Shown piece by piece: positions 26,072-34,329 of a DNA stretch of 64,000 nucleotides. The position numbers were made by a program, and so were the translations under genes. Under the pieces are notes generated by a model, which did not search any database, was not told where the DNA came from, and saw only the letters and a list, made by a program, of their open reading frames with translations. The stretch's first letter is position 1. The number at the start of each line of letters is the position of its first letter. The DNA is taken from assembly GCF_035917975.1 (NCBI RefSeq), contig NZ_CP109130.1, positions 7,502,001 through 7,566,000 on the forward strand, in the 5' to 3' direction. This DNA is from Streptosporangium sp. NBC_01756 (GTDB lineage: Bacteria; Actinomycetota; Actinomycetes; Streptosporangiales; Streptosporangiaceae).

Positions 26072-26290
26072 TTACCCAGGTTCCTTCTCGTTTCCGTCCC
26101 CGAGCCAGCGGTGGGTGTACATCTCAAACTCAAGTGCCTGCCCGTCCAGCGCCACGTGCACCTCGGCGACCGCCGCCCGGGCGGCGGCCCGCACCGCCGG
26201 CACCGCGCAGGTCGCCGCGAGCTCGTGCAGCGTCGCGTAGCACTCGCGTAGCTGCTGCTGCTCTCGCGAGGTCAGTTCACCGCTCGTCAT
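26072..26290 (-). CDS. Small helical protein between two ligases (unknown; DUF6052-like?)
   Basis: This 72-residue frame lies between the two acyl-ligase genes. It overlaps the upstream gene by 14 bp and ends 3 bp before the downstream start. The sequence is mostly one or two helices (SREQQQLRECYATLHELAATC, then AVRAAARAAVAEVHVALDGQALEFEMYTHRWLG) with two Cys. The tight overlaps and normal codon use argue that it is real. I associate it weakly, from memory, with a small family called DUF6052. A role as an activator or small subunit of the adjacent ligase (compare MbtH-type helpers) is speculative; it lacks MbtH motifs. Confidence 0.6.
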   Translation of the reverse strand: MTSGELTSREQQQLRECYATLHELAATCAVPAVRAAARAAVAEVHVALDGQALEFEMYTHRWLGDGNEKEPG

Positions 26291-27536
26291 GGAACCGCGC
26301 CGCCTTCGCTTCGAATCGGGGCAGAACGCCAGGTTCTACCAACTCGATGAGCGGCTGCAACCCGATCGTGCGTTTTATCTCCGCGCCGATCCGCTCGCCG
26401 AGCGCGGCGACCACCGATTCGGTGTCGTCGTCAGGCTCGATCCGCAGCACCATCACGTCCAGTCCGCGATCGGACCGCAGCACGGTCTGGAACTCGCGGA
26501 CCTCGGCGAAGCCGCGGACGACGTCCTCGACCATCACCGGAGTCACCGAGATCCCGCGGATCTTACGCATGTCGTCGGTGCGGCCGAGGATGCCGCCGTC
26601 GTACCAGTCCCAGGTGCGCCCGCAGCCGCACTCGTGCCACGGCCGCTTGATGACGACATCGTCGGTCCAGTAGCGGAAGACCTGGAAGCCCTCGCGGCCG
26701 AGGCCGGTCATCACCCGGACGCCGCGTTCCCCGTAGCCGACCGGCTGCCTGGTCTCCGGGTGCAGTACCTCCTCGATCACGCCGGGCTCGATGATGTGGC
26801 ACACGCCCTGCTTGGCCGGGCACTCGAACATGAACACGGTGGCGAGTTCGGTCATGCCGGCGACGTCGAACACCTTGGCGCCGAAGCCCTCGCTGATCAT
26901 CTTGGCGGTGGCCGGCGGCCGCGGCTCAGCGCCGGTGATCACGATCTGCAGGTTGCCGTCGGCGGCCAGGTCGACACCCATCTCCTTGGCGGTCTCCAGC
27001 AGTCGCAGCGCGTAGGTGGGGGTGCAGCCGATCACCTCGATCTGGTTCTCGACCAGCAGCCGGACGCGGGCGGCGGAGTCCATCGATCCGGTGGGCAACA
27101 CCATGCAGCCCATCCGCATCATCGCGTCCTGCATCCCCCAGAACCCGATGAACAGGCCGTACCCGAAGGCGACGCAGCCGCGATGATGCGGCCGCACGCC
27201 GACGGCGTGCAGCATGGTGCACCACATGTCGACCGCCCAGGTCCAGTCCCGGACCGTGTCGAACGTCCGAAGCGGAGTGTTGCCGCTGGTGCCGCTGGTC
27301 TGGTGGAACCGGATCCCGGCCGACGGGTCGATCGAGGGCAGCACGCCGAACGGCGGCGCCACCTCCTCGGCGGCCACCAGATCCTTCTTGTGCACCAGCG
27401 GAACTCGCTGCACGTAGTCCTCGAAGGACCGGATGTCCCCGGGGATCCGGTCGGCCCAGAACTTGGAGCTGCGGGCCCGCGCCAGCGCGCGTTGCAGCTT
27501 GTGCCACTGCCACGCCGCCAGTTCCTCGCGGGGCAT
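26277..27536 (-). CDS. Phenylacetate-CoA-ligase-like (PaaK family) acyl-activating enzyme
   Basis: The 419-residue product matches PaaK throughout: MPREELAAWQWHKLQRALARA at the start, FHQTSGTSGNTPLRTFDT (AMP loop), the PaaK-type GMTELATVFMFECPAKQG, a Cys-rich CGCGRTWDW, and LGRTDDMRKIRGISVTP. PaaK enzymes turn aryl acids into CoA thioesters; relatives activate anthranilate or hydroxyanthranilates. Typical PaaK proteins begin about 15 residues earlier with F-W-N-P-x-x-E-T. Exactly that (DQPFWNPRTET) is encoded just before ATG 27536, but no ATG, GTG or TTG precedes it; a CTG at 27584 is in frame. The real start may therefore be non-standard. It works beside an aminobenzoyl-CoA-monooxygenase homologue. 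Confidence 0.87.
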   Translation of the reverse strand: MPREELAAWQWHKLQRALARARSSKFWADRIPGDIRSFEDYVQRVPLVHKKDLVAAEEVAPPFGVLPSIDPSAGIRFHQTSGTSGNTPLRTFDTVRDWTWAVDMWCTMLHAVGVRPHHRGCVAFGYGLFIGFWGMQDAMMRMGCMVLPTGSMDSAARVRLLVENQIEVIGCTPTYALRLLETAKEMGVDLAADGNLQIVITGAEPRPPATAKMISEGFGAKVFDVAGMTELATVFMFECPAKQGVCHIIEPGVIEEVLHPETRQPVGYGERGVRVMTGLGREGFQVFRYWTDDVVIKRPWHECGCGRTWDWYDGGILGRTDDMRKIRGISVTPVMVEDVVRGFAEVREFQTVLRSDRGLDVMVLRIEPDDDTESVVAALGERIGAEIKRTIGLQPLIELVEPGVLPRFEAKAARFHDER

Positions 27537-27645
27537 CGTCTCGGTACGCGGATTCCAGAACGGCTGGTCGTGGCCACTGATCAGTCTGCTGATGGGACTG
27601 CCCGCCTTTCTCTCAGGGCGCTCCCGGGAGCGCTTGAGTCACTCA

Positions 27646-29403
27646 TCACGCCTCCCCGGCGTCGGATTCGAAACGCAGCACGCACAGATCCGACCGGCCG
27701 GCCGCGATGGCGGTGTCCGCCGCGTCGAGCGTGCGCAGGCCGTCGTCGACGATCACGGTGAGGCCGGTCTCGTTGCGGACCGCGTCGGCGACCTGCAACA
27801 CCTGACCGGGCGGCGGTGGGTCGCCCGCCGCCGCCCGCAGCAACACGACGTCCACTTCGGAGCGTTCGAGCACGTGGGAGAGCGCGACGGTCTCCGCGGT
27901 CCGGAGCGCGCCGCCGCAGCCGGCGGCCAGGCCCAGCACCGCGCCGACCGGTTGCCCGGCCGGCCAGCGCGCACGCAGGGCGGACAGCTCCCGGCCCGGT
28001 GGATCGACGAGCAGGTCCGCGACCGGATGCGCGGTGAGGTCAAGCAGGGCGAGCTGGTAGCCGGCGTCGCACGCGGCGGCGAGGTCCGGCTCAAGCCGGC
28101 CGACGCTCACCAGAGCCGCGGCGGGTCGGCCCGGCGCGGGCGGCGCGCCGATCACCAGGCCCGCGCCCTCGGTCGGGACCGTGGTGACGACCCGGTTGGC
28201 CAGCCGCAGCCCACCGATGCCGGCCGGGGCGAACACCGGAGACGGGGCGATCTCGGTCGGCGTGCCGGTGGCCCGGCCGTGGAACCAGGCGTTGAACCGG
28301 CGGATGAAGTCCGGGTCGCGTTTGGCGATGTCGGCGAACGTTATCCGCCAGGACCGGGCGACCAGCTGGTAGGCGAACTGGATCGGCTCGAAGTCCAGGT
28401 AGCGCCGCACGTTGTCGAAATACCATTCGGACAGCCGGGCCGCGTCCTGGAACCGCTCGACCCGGTCCCGCCGGACCTTTTCATACATCGCGAGGGCGTC
28501 CGGGATCCTGGCCGGCTGGGCGCGCAGCTGGGTGGCCAGCGCGATCGCGTCCTCAAGGGCCAGCCGGGTCCCGGAGCCGATGGACCAGTGCGCGGTGTGC
28601 GCCGCGTCGCCGATGAGCACCACATTGCCGGCGTGCCAGCTGTCACAGCGCAGGTGGCGGAACCGGGTCCAGGCCGGCCCGCGGCGCAGGATCGGCTTGC
28701 CGTCCAGGTGGGCGGCGAACACCTGCTCGCAGAACCGCAGTGACTCCTCGACGTCCATTTCGGACAGCCCGGAACGCTGCCGGGTTTCTTCGGAGACATA
28801 GATGATCAGTGAGCTCCACGACTGCCCTGACGGGTAGACGTAGCCCTGGAACAGACCCCACTCGGTGTCGACGAAGAGGTAGGCGAACGTGGGCCGGGCC
28901 GCCTCGATCCCGAACCAGCCGTACCAGAACGACCCGTGCTCGACGTGCGGGCCGACCTCGTGTTCGAGCTGAGCGCGCACGACGGAGTTGGGCCCGTCGG
29001 CTCCGACGACGAGGTCGGCGCCGGCGTGATCGGCGAGGTCGGTCACCCGCTGTCCGTAGTGGAGCTTGGCGCCCAGTTCGGTGGCCCGCTCGCGCAGGAT
29101 GGACAGCAGTGCGTCCCGGCCGATGCCGTGGAACCGGTTGCCCTCCACCAGGTACAGCGAGTCCCGGCAGCGGATCTCCACCTGGGTCCAGCTCACTCCG
29201 GCGCGCTCGATCGCCTCGAACGCGCCGGGGTCCGCCCTGGCCAGCGCGTCCAGCGATCCCTCCGGGAAGACCACCGCCCAGCCGGCGCTGGCGTCGGGTT
29301 CGTTGCGTTCGAACAGCCGGACGTCGTCGACGAAACGATCGCGGCGCAGCAGGATGGCCAGGAACAGTCCTGCCGGGCCGCCACCGATGATGTCAACGCG
29401 CAT
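27646..29403 (-). CDS. Aminobenzoyl-CoA monooxygenase-like flavoprotein with a shortened OYE-like C-domain
   Basis: The 585-residue product starts at ATG 29403. Residues 1-380 form a class A flavoprotein monooxygenase: VDIIGGGPAGLFLAILL for FAD, VVGADGPNSVVR (DG motif) and NVVLIGDAAHTAHWSIGSGTRLALEDA (GD motif). The closest recognisable architecture is 2-aminobenzoyl-CoA monooxygenase/reductase and salicylyl-CoA 5-hydroxylase. In the former, a second old-yellow-enzyme-like domain of about 350 residues follows. Here the second part starts properly (SPVFAPAGIGGLRLANRVV) and ends properly (AIAAGRSDLCVLRFE) but is only about 185 residues, with its barrel middle missing. Hydroxylation of an aryl-CoA made by the adjacent ligases is the likely job; the reductase half is probably inactive. 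It overlaps the TrpA-like gene by 11 bp. Confidence 0.82.
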   Translation of the reverse strand: MRVDIIGGGPAGLFLAILLRRDRFVDDVRLFERNEPDASAGWAVVFPEGSLDALARADPGAFEAIERAGVSWTQVEIRCRDSLYLVEGNRFHGIGRDALLSILRERATELGAKLHYGQRVTDLADHAGADLVVGADGPNSVVRAQLEHEVGPHVEHGSFWYGWFGIEAARPTFAYLFVDTEWGLFQGYVYPSGQSWSSLIIYVSEETRQRSGLSEMDVEESLRFCEQVFAAHLDGKPILRRGPAWTRFRHLRCDSWHAGNVVLIGDAAHTAHWSIGSGTRLALEDAIALATQLRAQPARIPDALAMYEKVRRDRVERFQDAARLSEWYFDNVRRYLDFEPIQFAYQLVARSWRITFADIAKRDPDFIRRFNAWFHGRATGTPTEIAPSPVFAPAGIGGLRLANRVVTTVPTEGAGLVIGAPPAPGRPAAALVSVGRLEPDLAAACDAGYQLALLDLTAHPVADLLVDPPGRELSALRARWPAGQPVGAVLGLAAGCGGALRTAETVALSHVLERSEVDVVLLRAAAGDPPPPGQVLQVADAVRNETGLTVIVDDGLRTLDAADTAIAAGRSDLCVLRFESDAGEA

Positions 29404-30211
29404 GCCCGCTCCTCGGCAGGTCGGTTCCGGAAAGGACGGTGGCGGCCTTCCAGCGCCGCACGGCGGACCTGGTCCACGGCATCCGCGTCGCCGGTTCGGC
29501 CGCGGCCAGGCCGCGGTAGAGCTCACTGCCGATCACCACGCCCGCGGCGTACGCCGAGGCCGCGCGGATGTCGTGTTCGTCGCGGATGCCGAACCCGGCG
29601 AGGAATGGCTTGGTGGCACCCAGCGCCGCCGCCCCGGCGAACCGGCCGACCTGCGCCGGGTCCAGCCGGGCGCCGGTGCGTTCGGCGAGCGCCTGGTAGG
29701 TCAGGTGCCGCGCGGTGTCCTCCAGCCGGCGCCGCCGCGTCGCGTCGGTGCCGGGCGTGACGAGCGGGACCGCGCTCAGACCGGCGGCCGCCACCCGATC
29801 GGCGGTGAGCCGACCATCCGGATCGGTCAGCACCAAACCGTCCACGTCGGATTCGGCACTCAGTTCGAGCAGTCGGTCCACGCCGAGGTCGGCGACCGTC
29901 TGCGGATACACCAGGGACAGCAGCGGCGTGTCGGGCAGGGCGGTGCGCAGCTCCCGCACCAGCTCCCAGAGCCGGCCGGGTGGACACTGCCGGGCGCGGT
30001 CGAACGACAGCGCGATGTCGGCGCCGCGCGGCCGCGTCCCCGGTGTCGGGAGACCGAGTTCGAGCACGTCGGCGCCGGCCGCCACGGCGGCGACGGCGAA
30101 CTCGAGTGAGTCGGTCAGCGGGTCACCGAGCGTCAGGTAGAGAACCAGCAGCCGCTCCTGTCGCGCGCCCGCGGCCTTCAGCCGGTCGCCGAGCCGGTCT
30201 AACGCGGGCAA
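29393..30211 (-). CDS. TrpA-like (tryptophan synthase alpha) protein with altered active site
   Basis: A TIM-barrel protein of 272 residues, best started at TTG 30211, which overlaps the TrpC-like stop. TrpA features are plain: LLVLYLTLGDP, GADVLELGLP, PLLSLVYPQTV, GLVLTDPDGR, and the phosphate-binding end GFGIRDEHDIRAASAYAAGVVIGSELYRGL. Glu51 in LELGLP corresponds to catalytic Glu49 of E. coli TrpA. The following S-D-P-L-A-D-G-P loop with catalytic Asp60 is replaced by TPGTRPRGAD, leaving Arg62 at that site. Normal cleavage of indole-3-glycerol phosphate is therefore doubtful. No TrpB is encoded. It probably serves the cluster in a changed role, or binds an analogue. Confidence 0.8.
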   Translation of the reverse strand: MPALDRLGDRLKAAGARQERLLVLYLTLGDPLTDSLEFAVAAVAAGADVLELGLPTPGTRPRGADIALSFDRARQCPPGRLWELVRELRTALPDTPLLSLVYPQTVADLGVDRLLELSAESDVDGLVLTDPDGRLTADRVAAAGLSAVPLVTPGTDATRRRRLEDTARHLTYQALAERTGARLDPAQVGRFAGAAALGATKPFLAGFGIRDEHDIRAASAYAAGVVIGSELYRGLAAAEPATRMPWTRSAVRRWKAATVLSGTDLPRSGHAR

Positions 30212-30912
30212 AACCAGGCTCCGTCCCGTAGTTCGCGCACCAGGGCGGCCGGGTCGGCGCTCTTGGCCAGCGCGGTGCCGATGAGCACGGCCTCGGCCCC
30301 GGCTGCCGCGGCGCGCGCGACGTCGTCGGCGGTGAAGAAGGCGCTTTCGGAGAGGACGAACACGTCGGGCGGCACCTCCGGCATCAGTGTCTCGGTGATG
30401 CGAACCGTGCCCGGATCCATTTCGAGGGCGACGATGTTGCGGTTGTTCACCGCGATGGCGACCGGGTCGAGTGCGAGCGCCGTTTCCAGGTGCCGCCGGG
30501 TGTGCACCCCGAGCAGCACCTCGAGACCGAGCTGCTCGGCGTGATCGCGCAGCCGCTCCAGCTGGCCGGCGGGTGTCGTGTTGACCGAGAGCTGTATCGC
30601 GTCGAAGCCGACCGCGACCGACTGGTCGAGCTGGCTGGGGGTGCAGAAGAAATCCTTGCGCAACAACGGAAGCCCGGTCCGCGCCCGGATCCGCGCGGCC
30701 AGCTCCATACCGCCGGCGAAGTACACCGGATCGGTGGGCGTACTCAGCGCGGCCACCCCGCCGTCGACGAGGGTGTCCAGGTAAACGTCCAGCCGGTCCA
30801 GGTCGATCAGGTTGCCGTCGCGAGGCGAGCGAACCTTCACGTCGGCCAGCACCGCGGGCTGTCGAGTCCGCCGAGCGGACTCCAGCACCCCGTACAGGCT
30901 GCGACCGTTCAT
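30199..30912 (-). CDS. TrpC-like (indole-3-glycerol-phosphate synthase) protein with altered active site
   Basis: A 237-residue TIM barrel with clear IGPS landmarks: VLADVKVRSPRDGNL, GLPLLRKDFFCTPSQL, IAVNNRNIVALEMD, VLSESAFF and AVLIGTALAKSADP. Compared with Sulfolobus IGPS, Lys26, Lys86 and Asn156 match conserved Lys53, Lys110 and Asn180. Glu51 is Asp24, and general-acid Glu159 is Gly135 (VLLGVHTRRHL). Loss of that acid argues against ordinary IGPS catalysis. It overlaps the TrpA-like gene, so the pair is made together. Options are a related ring closure, an isomerase activity on a chorismate/anthranilate-derived compound, or extra indole supply with crippled kinetics. An operator lies 56 bp upstream. 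Confidence 0.85.
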   Translation of the reverse strand: MNGRSLYGVLESARRTRQPAVLADVKVRSPRDGNLIDLDRLDVYLDTLVDGGVAALSTPTDPVYFAGGMELAARIRARTGLPLLRKDFFCTPSQLDQSVAVGFDAIQLSVNTTPAGQLERLRDHAEQLGLEVLLGVHTRRHLETALALDPVAIAVNNRNIVALEMDPGTVRITETLMPEVPPDVFVLSESAFFTADDVARAAAAGAEAVLIGTALAKSADPAALVRELRDGAWFCPR

Positions 30913-30968
30913 GGTTCTCCGCTCCCTCCGGCGACGCCATGATCTTCACACCGCGATCGCCGGGGCGG

Positions 30969-30983
30969 CATCTTCCTTAGTGC
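30969..30983 (-). promoter_or_regulatory. Cluster operator site (GCA-N5-GAAGATG), minus strand
   Basis: Minus strand GCACTAAGGAAGATG, followed by CCG. It overlaps the NRPS stop codon (TAA) and lies 56 bp before the TrpC-like start, so the TrpC-to-ligase run can be expressed independently of the NRPS. Confidence 0.65.
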
Positions 30984-33900
30984 CCTATATGCCGGTGATC
31001 CGGAAAGATGCCCGTCGTGGTGGTATACGACTCCACCCTGGCCGCCAACCCGGCCAGGGTGGAGTCGGCGAAGAACTCCGGGATCGCGATGCTGACGCCG
31101 AACCGGCGGCGTACCGCGTGCAGCAACCGGGGGACCAGCAGGGAGTGCCCGCCGGCGGCGAAGAAGGTGTCGTCGGCGCGCTGCGGGTGCACGCCCAGCT
31201 CGGACCAGGTCGCGGCCATGGCCCGCTCCGCCCATGACTCCGGCTCCGGTCCGGCGCCGACCTGGCCGGGGCCGGGGTCGGGCAGCCTGCGCCGGTCGAT
31301 CTTGCCGCCGATGTTGCGCGGCAGGCCGATCAGCGTCCGGAACGTGATCGGCGGCATCGCCTTGCCGAACCGCGCGCGCAGGGCGGCCCGCCAGTCGGTC
31401 GCCGTCCCGGCCGCGGTTCCGTCCGGGCCGCGGACCGGCACGACGTAGGCGACCAGCCGGGTCACCATCCGGTTCGCGTCGGTGACGGCCACCACGGCGC
31501 ACTCGGCGACCGAGTCGTGCGCGGTCAGCGCGGCCTCGATGTCGCCGAGCTCCAGTCGGATGCCGTTGAACTTGACCTGGAGATCCTTGCGCCCGCGAAA
31601 CTCCAGCGTGCCGTCGAAGCGCCGCCGGCCGAGGTCCCCGGTCCGGTAGCAGGCGCCGCCGATGCCCCACCCGCCGGTGTCGGCGATGGGCCGGAACGGG
31701 GCGCGATCCCCGGCCGCCGGGCCCAGATAGCCGGGGGTGGTGTGGGGACTGCGGATGACGATGTCGCCCGTCACGCCCGCGGGACAGGGCCGGTCCTGGT
31801 CGTCGAGCACGAGGACCTGCCGGCCGGGAATGGACCGGCCGACCGGCATGACGCCGCGCACCTCGTCGGCGACCTCGTGCCAGGTGGCCAGGATCAGCTC
31901 GGTCGGGCCGTACAGGTTGATCAACCGCACCGACGGCAGGGCCGCACGCAGGCCGTCGGCCAGTTCCCCGGGCAGCGCCTCCCCGGCGAGCAGGAGGTGG
32001 TCGAGGTGCTCGGGCGCGCCGGCCCGATCGCCGACCACCCGGAGGATCTCCCGCGCGAAGCTCGGGACGGTCTGGAAGTGCGTGATCCGCTCGGTGGCGA
32101 GCCAGTCGACGATCTTCTCCGGGTTGGCCCGGATCCGGTCGGGCACCGGGCACAGTGTCGCGCCCGCGACCAGCGCGGCGAACGCCTCGCAGAGGCTGGC
32201 GTCGTAGCCGGGTGCCGCCCACTGCGCCACCCGGGCACCGGGGCCGATCCGGAACTCGCCGGCGAACCAGGTGACGAACTGTGCCAGCGTGGCGTGGGAG
32301 TGGGGGATCCCCTTGGGGCGTCCGGTCGATCCGGAGGTGTGGGCGACGTAGGCGCGTCCCTCCGGCGTGCCCCGCACGAGGGTGGGCGCAGTGGCCGGGG
32401 CGGGCGGTGCGGCGACGTCGACCACCCGGCCGTCCAGTTCGTCGGCGTACCACTGCGCCAACGCGTCCGGGCCGGACGAACCGTCGATCACCAGGCAGGC
32501 CGGCCGGACGTCGGCGAGCATCGTCCTGCCCCGCTCGCCCATCTCGTCCGCGCCGAGACAGACGAGATGGGCGCCGGTGTCCAGGACGCCGAGCACGGCG
32601 GCGATCTGACGTGGTCCGGTCGGCATCCGCACCACGACCGGTTTTCCGGACACCGCGCTGTGCCCGCCGCCGGCCACCTCGGTGAGTGCGGCGGTGATCT
32701 GCGCGGCGTGGGCGCGAAGCTCCGCATAGGACACGCGCGTGCCGCCGAACGACAGTGCGGGGGCGTCCGGCGCACGCTCGGCGACCCGGTGCACCAGCGC
32801 GTTGACCGGCTCGGGCCCGGCGGGACCGTCCGCCACGCGGTCGGCGTCCCGGATCGCGGCGCTCAGCCGTTCCCGGCTCTCCAACGGGAGCGCGTGCACC
32901 GGTAGGTCGGGGTCGGTGAGGGCGGCGGTCAGCAGGGTGCGCAACTGTTCCAGGATCAGACGTGCCGACGCCGCCTCGAACGCGTCGGCACGGTACTCAA
33001 GGGTTCCGGTGGCCGCCGACCCGTCCGCGTCGACGGTCAGTGTGAGGTCGGCGAGGGCCGCACCGGCCCCGGTCGGTTGGCGCGTCACCTGCGCGCCGGC
33101 CAGCCGCAGCCGCGGTTCGGGCGCCTTGACCACGAACATGGTGTCGCACCACGGGATCCGGAACGGTACCCGGTCGACGTCGAGTGCGCGGACCAGTTCG
33201 TCGAACGGTAGCGCGCGGTGTGCGAGTGCGTCCGTGACCGCGGCGTCCACCCGACGCACCAGCTCGCGGAAGGTCAACCGGCCGGTGAAGTCCGTGCACG
33301 GGACGAGCAGGGTGTCGAACGGGCCGACGGTGCCGGCGAACTCGGGCACCGGGCGCACGGACGCCGGCATACCGACCGCGACCCGGTCCCCGCCGCCGTA
33401 GCGGTGCAGCAGGATCTGGAACGCGGCGAGCAGGACGGTCTGCGGTTCGGCGCGCTCCACCGCGGACAGTTCGGCAAGCGGTCGCCCGAGCCGGGCCCCC
33501 CAGTCGAACGGCTCGACGCCGGCCGGCGCCGACAAGGCCGGTGGACGGACGTGGTCCACCGGCAGGTCCGGCACCGCCGGCAGCGGCGTCAGCGTGGCGC
33601 GCCACCAGTCCAGCAGGTGCCGGTGTTCCTGGGCGCGCTGCCGGCGCGCATGGTCGGCGTACTGCCGGGGCGGGGTCGGCAGCGGATCCGCCGGCCCCGC
33701 CCCGTCCACAACGGACGCGTAGCCGGCGGAGAGCTCGTCGACGACGATCGAGATCGACGCGTCGTCGGCGACCGCCCGGTGCACCACCAGCGCGACGACG
33801 TGCTCCTCGGCGCCGAGCCGCGCGACGGCCAGCCGGGCTGGCGGCCCCACCGCCGGCCGCAACGGCGTCGCGGTCAGCCCGGCGCAGAACGCCCCGGCGG

Positions 33901-34210
33901 CCGCGTCGGGCTGATCGGCCGGCTGCGACGCGAGATCCACGAACGACCACACGTCGTCGGCGACGTCACCGGCGATCCGCAGCACGGGCCGGCCGGCCCG
34001 CTCGACGATCGTGCAGCGCAGGCTCTCGTGCCGGCGGACCAGCGCCCGCCATGCCGCGCGCAACCCGTCGACGTCCAGCCGCCCGGCCACCCGGTACGCC
34101 CGGCACACGGTGTGCACCGGCGAACCGGGCGACAGTTTCGCCAGCCACCACAGCCCGTCCTGCACGCTGGAGGTGGCGGCGAACCGCTCCGTGCCATCGT
34201 TGGATCCCAT
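30977..34210 (-). CDS. Single-module NRPS: condensation - adenylation - carrier
   Basis: The 1077-residue protein has a condensation domain (about 1-430), an adenylation domain (about 455-960) and a carrier domain with Ser1023 (FFAAGGHSLL). The condensation motif reads H144-R-A-V-A-D149-D where active domains have HHxxxDG, so the catalytic second His is Arg145. It is probably inactive for bond formation. The adenylation domain is intact: VAHTSGSTGRPKG (A3), GYDASLCE keeping the Asp that binds alpha-amino groups, LYGPTE (A5), YRTGDLGRR (A7), and IGGKIDRRRLPD (A10). The substrate cannot be read reliably. It may load its own carrier or the free PCP at 18749. The start at ATG 34210 has a weak ribosome site. 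Confidence 0.9.
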   Translation of the reverse strand: MGSNDGTERFAATSSVQDGLWWLAKLSPGSPVHTVCRAYRVAGRLDVDGLRAAWRALVRRHESLRCTIVERAGRPVLRIAGDVADDVWSFVDLASQPADQPDAAAGAFCAGLTATPLRPAVGPPARLAVARLGAEEHVVALVVHRAVADDASISIVVDELSAGYASVVDGAGPADPLPTPPRQYADHARRQRAQEHRHLLDWWRATLTPLPAVPDLPVDHVRPPALSAPAGVEPFDWGARLGRPLAELSAVERAEPQTVLLAAFQILLHRYGGGDRVAVGMPASVRPVPEFAGTVGPFDTLLVPCTDFTGRLTFRELVRRVDAAVTDALAHRALPFDELVRALDVDRVPFRIPWCDTMFVVKAPEPRLRLAGAQVTRQPTGAGAALADLTLTVDADGSAATGTLEYRADAFEAASARLILEQLRTLLTAALTDPDLPVHALPLESRERLSAAIRDADRVADGPAGPEPVNALVHRVAERAPDAPALSFGGTRVSYAELRAHAAQITAALTEVAGGGHSAVSGKPVVVRMPTGPRQIAAVLGVLDTGAHLVCLGADEMGERGRTMLADVRPACLVIDGSSGPDALAQWYADELDGRVVDVAAPPAPATAPTLVRGTPEGRAYVAHTSGSTGRPKGIPHSHATLAQFVTWFAGEFRIGPGARVAQWAAPGYDASLCEAFAALVAGATLCPVPDRIRANPEKIVDWLATERITHFQTVPSFAREILRVVGDRAGAPEHLDHLLLAGEALPGELADGLRAALPSVRLINLYGPTELILATWHEVADEVRGVMPVGRSIPGRQVLVLDDQDRPCPAGVTGDIVIRSPHTTPGYLGPAAGDRAPFRPIADTGGWGIGGACYRTGDLGRRRFDGTLEFRGRKDLQVKFNGIRLELGDIEAALTAHDSVAECAVVAVTDANRMVTRLVAYVVPVRGPDGTAAGTATDWRAALRARFGKAMPPITFRTLIGLPRNIGGKIDRRRLPDPGPGQVGAGPEPESWAERAMAATWSELGVHPQRADDTFFAAGGHSLLVPRLLHAVRRRFGVSIAIPEFFADSTLAGLAARVESYTTTTGIFPDHRHIGH

Positions 34211-34329
34211 TCGCCTGCCCTGCCGTCACATCGCGGTCGCGTCGACGTCGTACGGACACCGCCGCGCGGCATCCGGTGATCACCTCTCGGCGACCGGCCG
34301 GCCGGAACCGCCGGACCGAGTAGCCGTGG

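Noticed and set aside
29393..30912. Simple extra copy of tryptophan biosynthesis genes
   Set aside because: Catalytic acids of both enzymes are altered and no trpB, trpD or trpE is encoded beside them, so ordinary tryptophan supply is not the best explanation.
31000..31017. GGAAAGATGCCC on the plus strand inside the NRPS gene looked like another operator
   Set aside because: The GCA half at the fixed 5-nt distance is missing and it lies inside a coding region with no downstream plus-strand gene.
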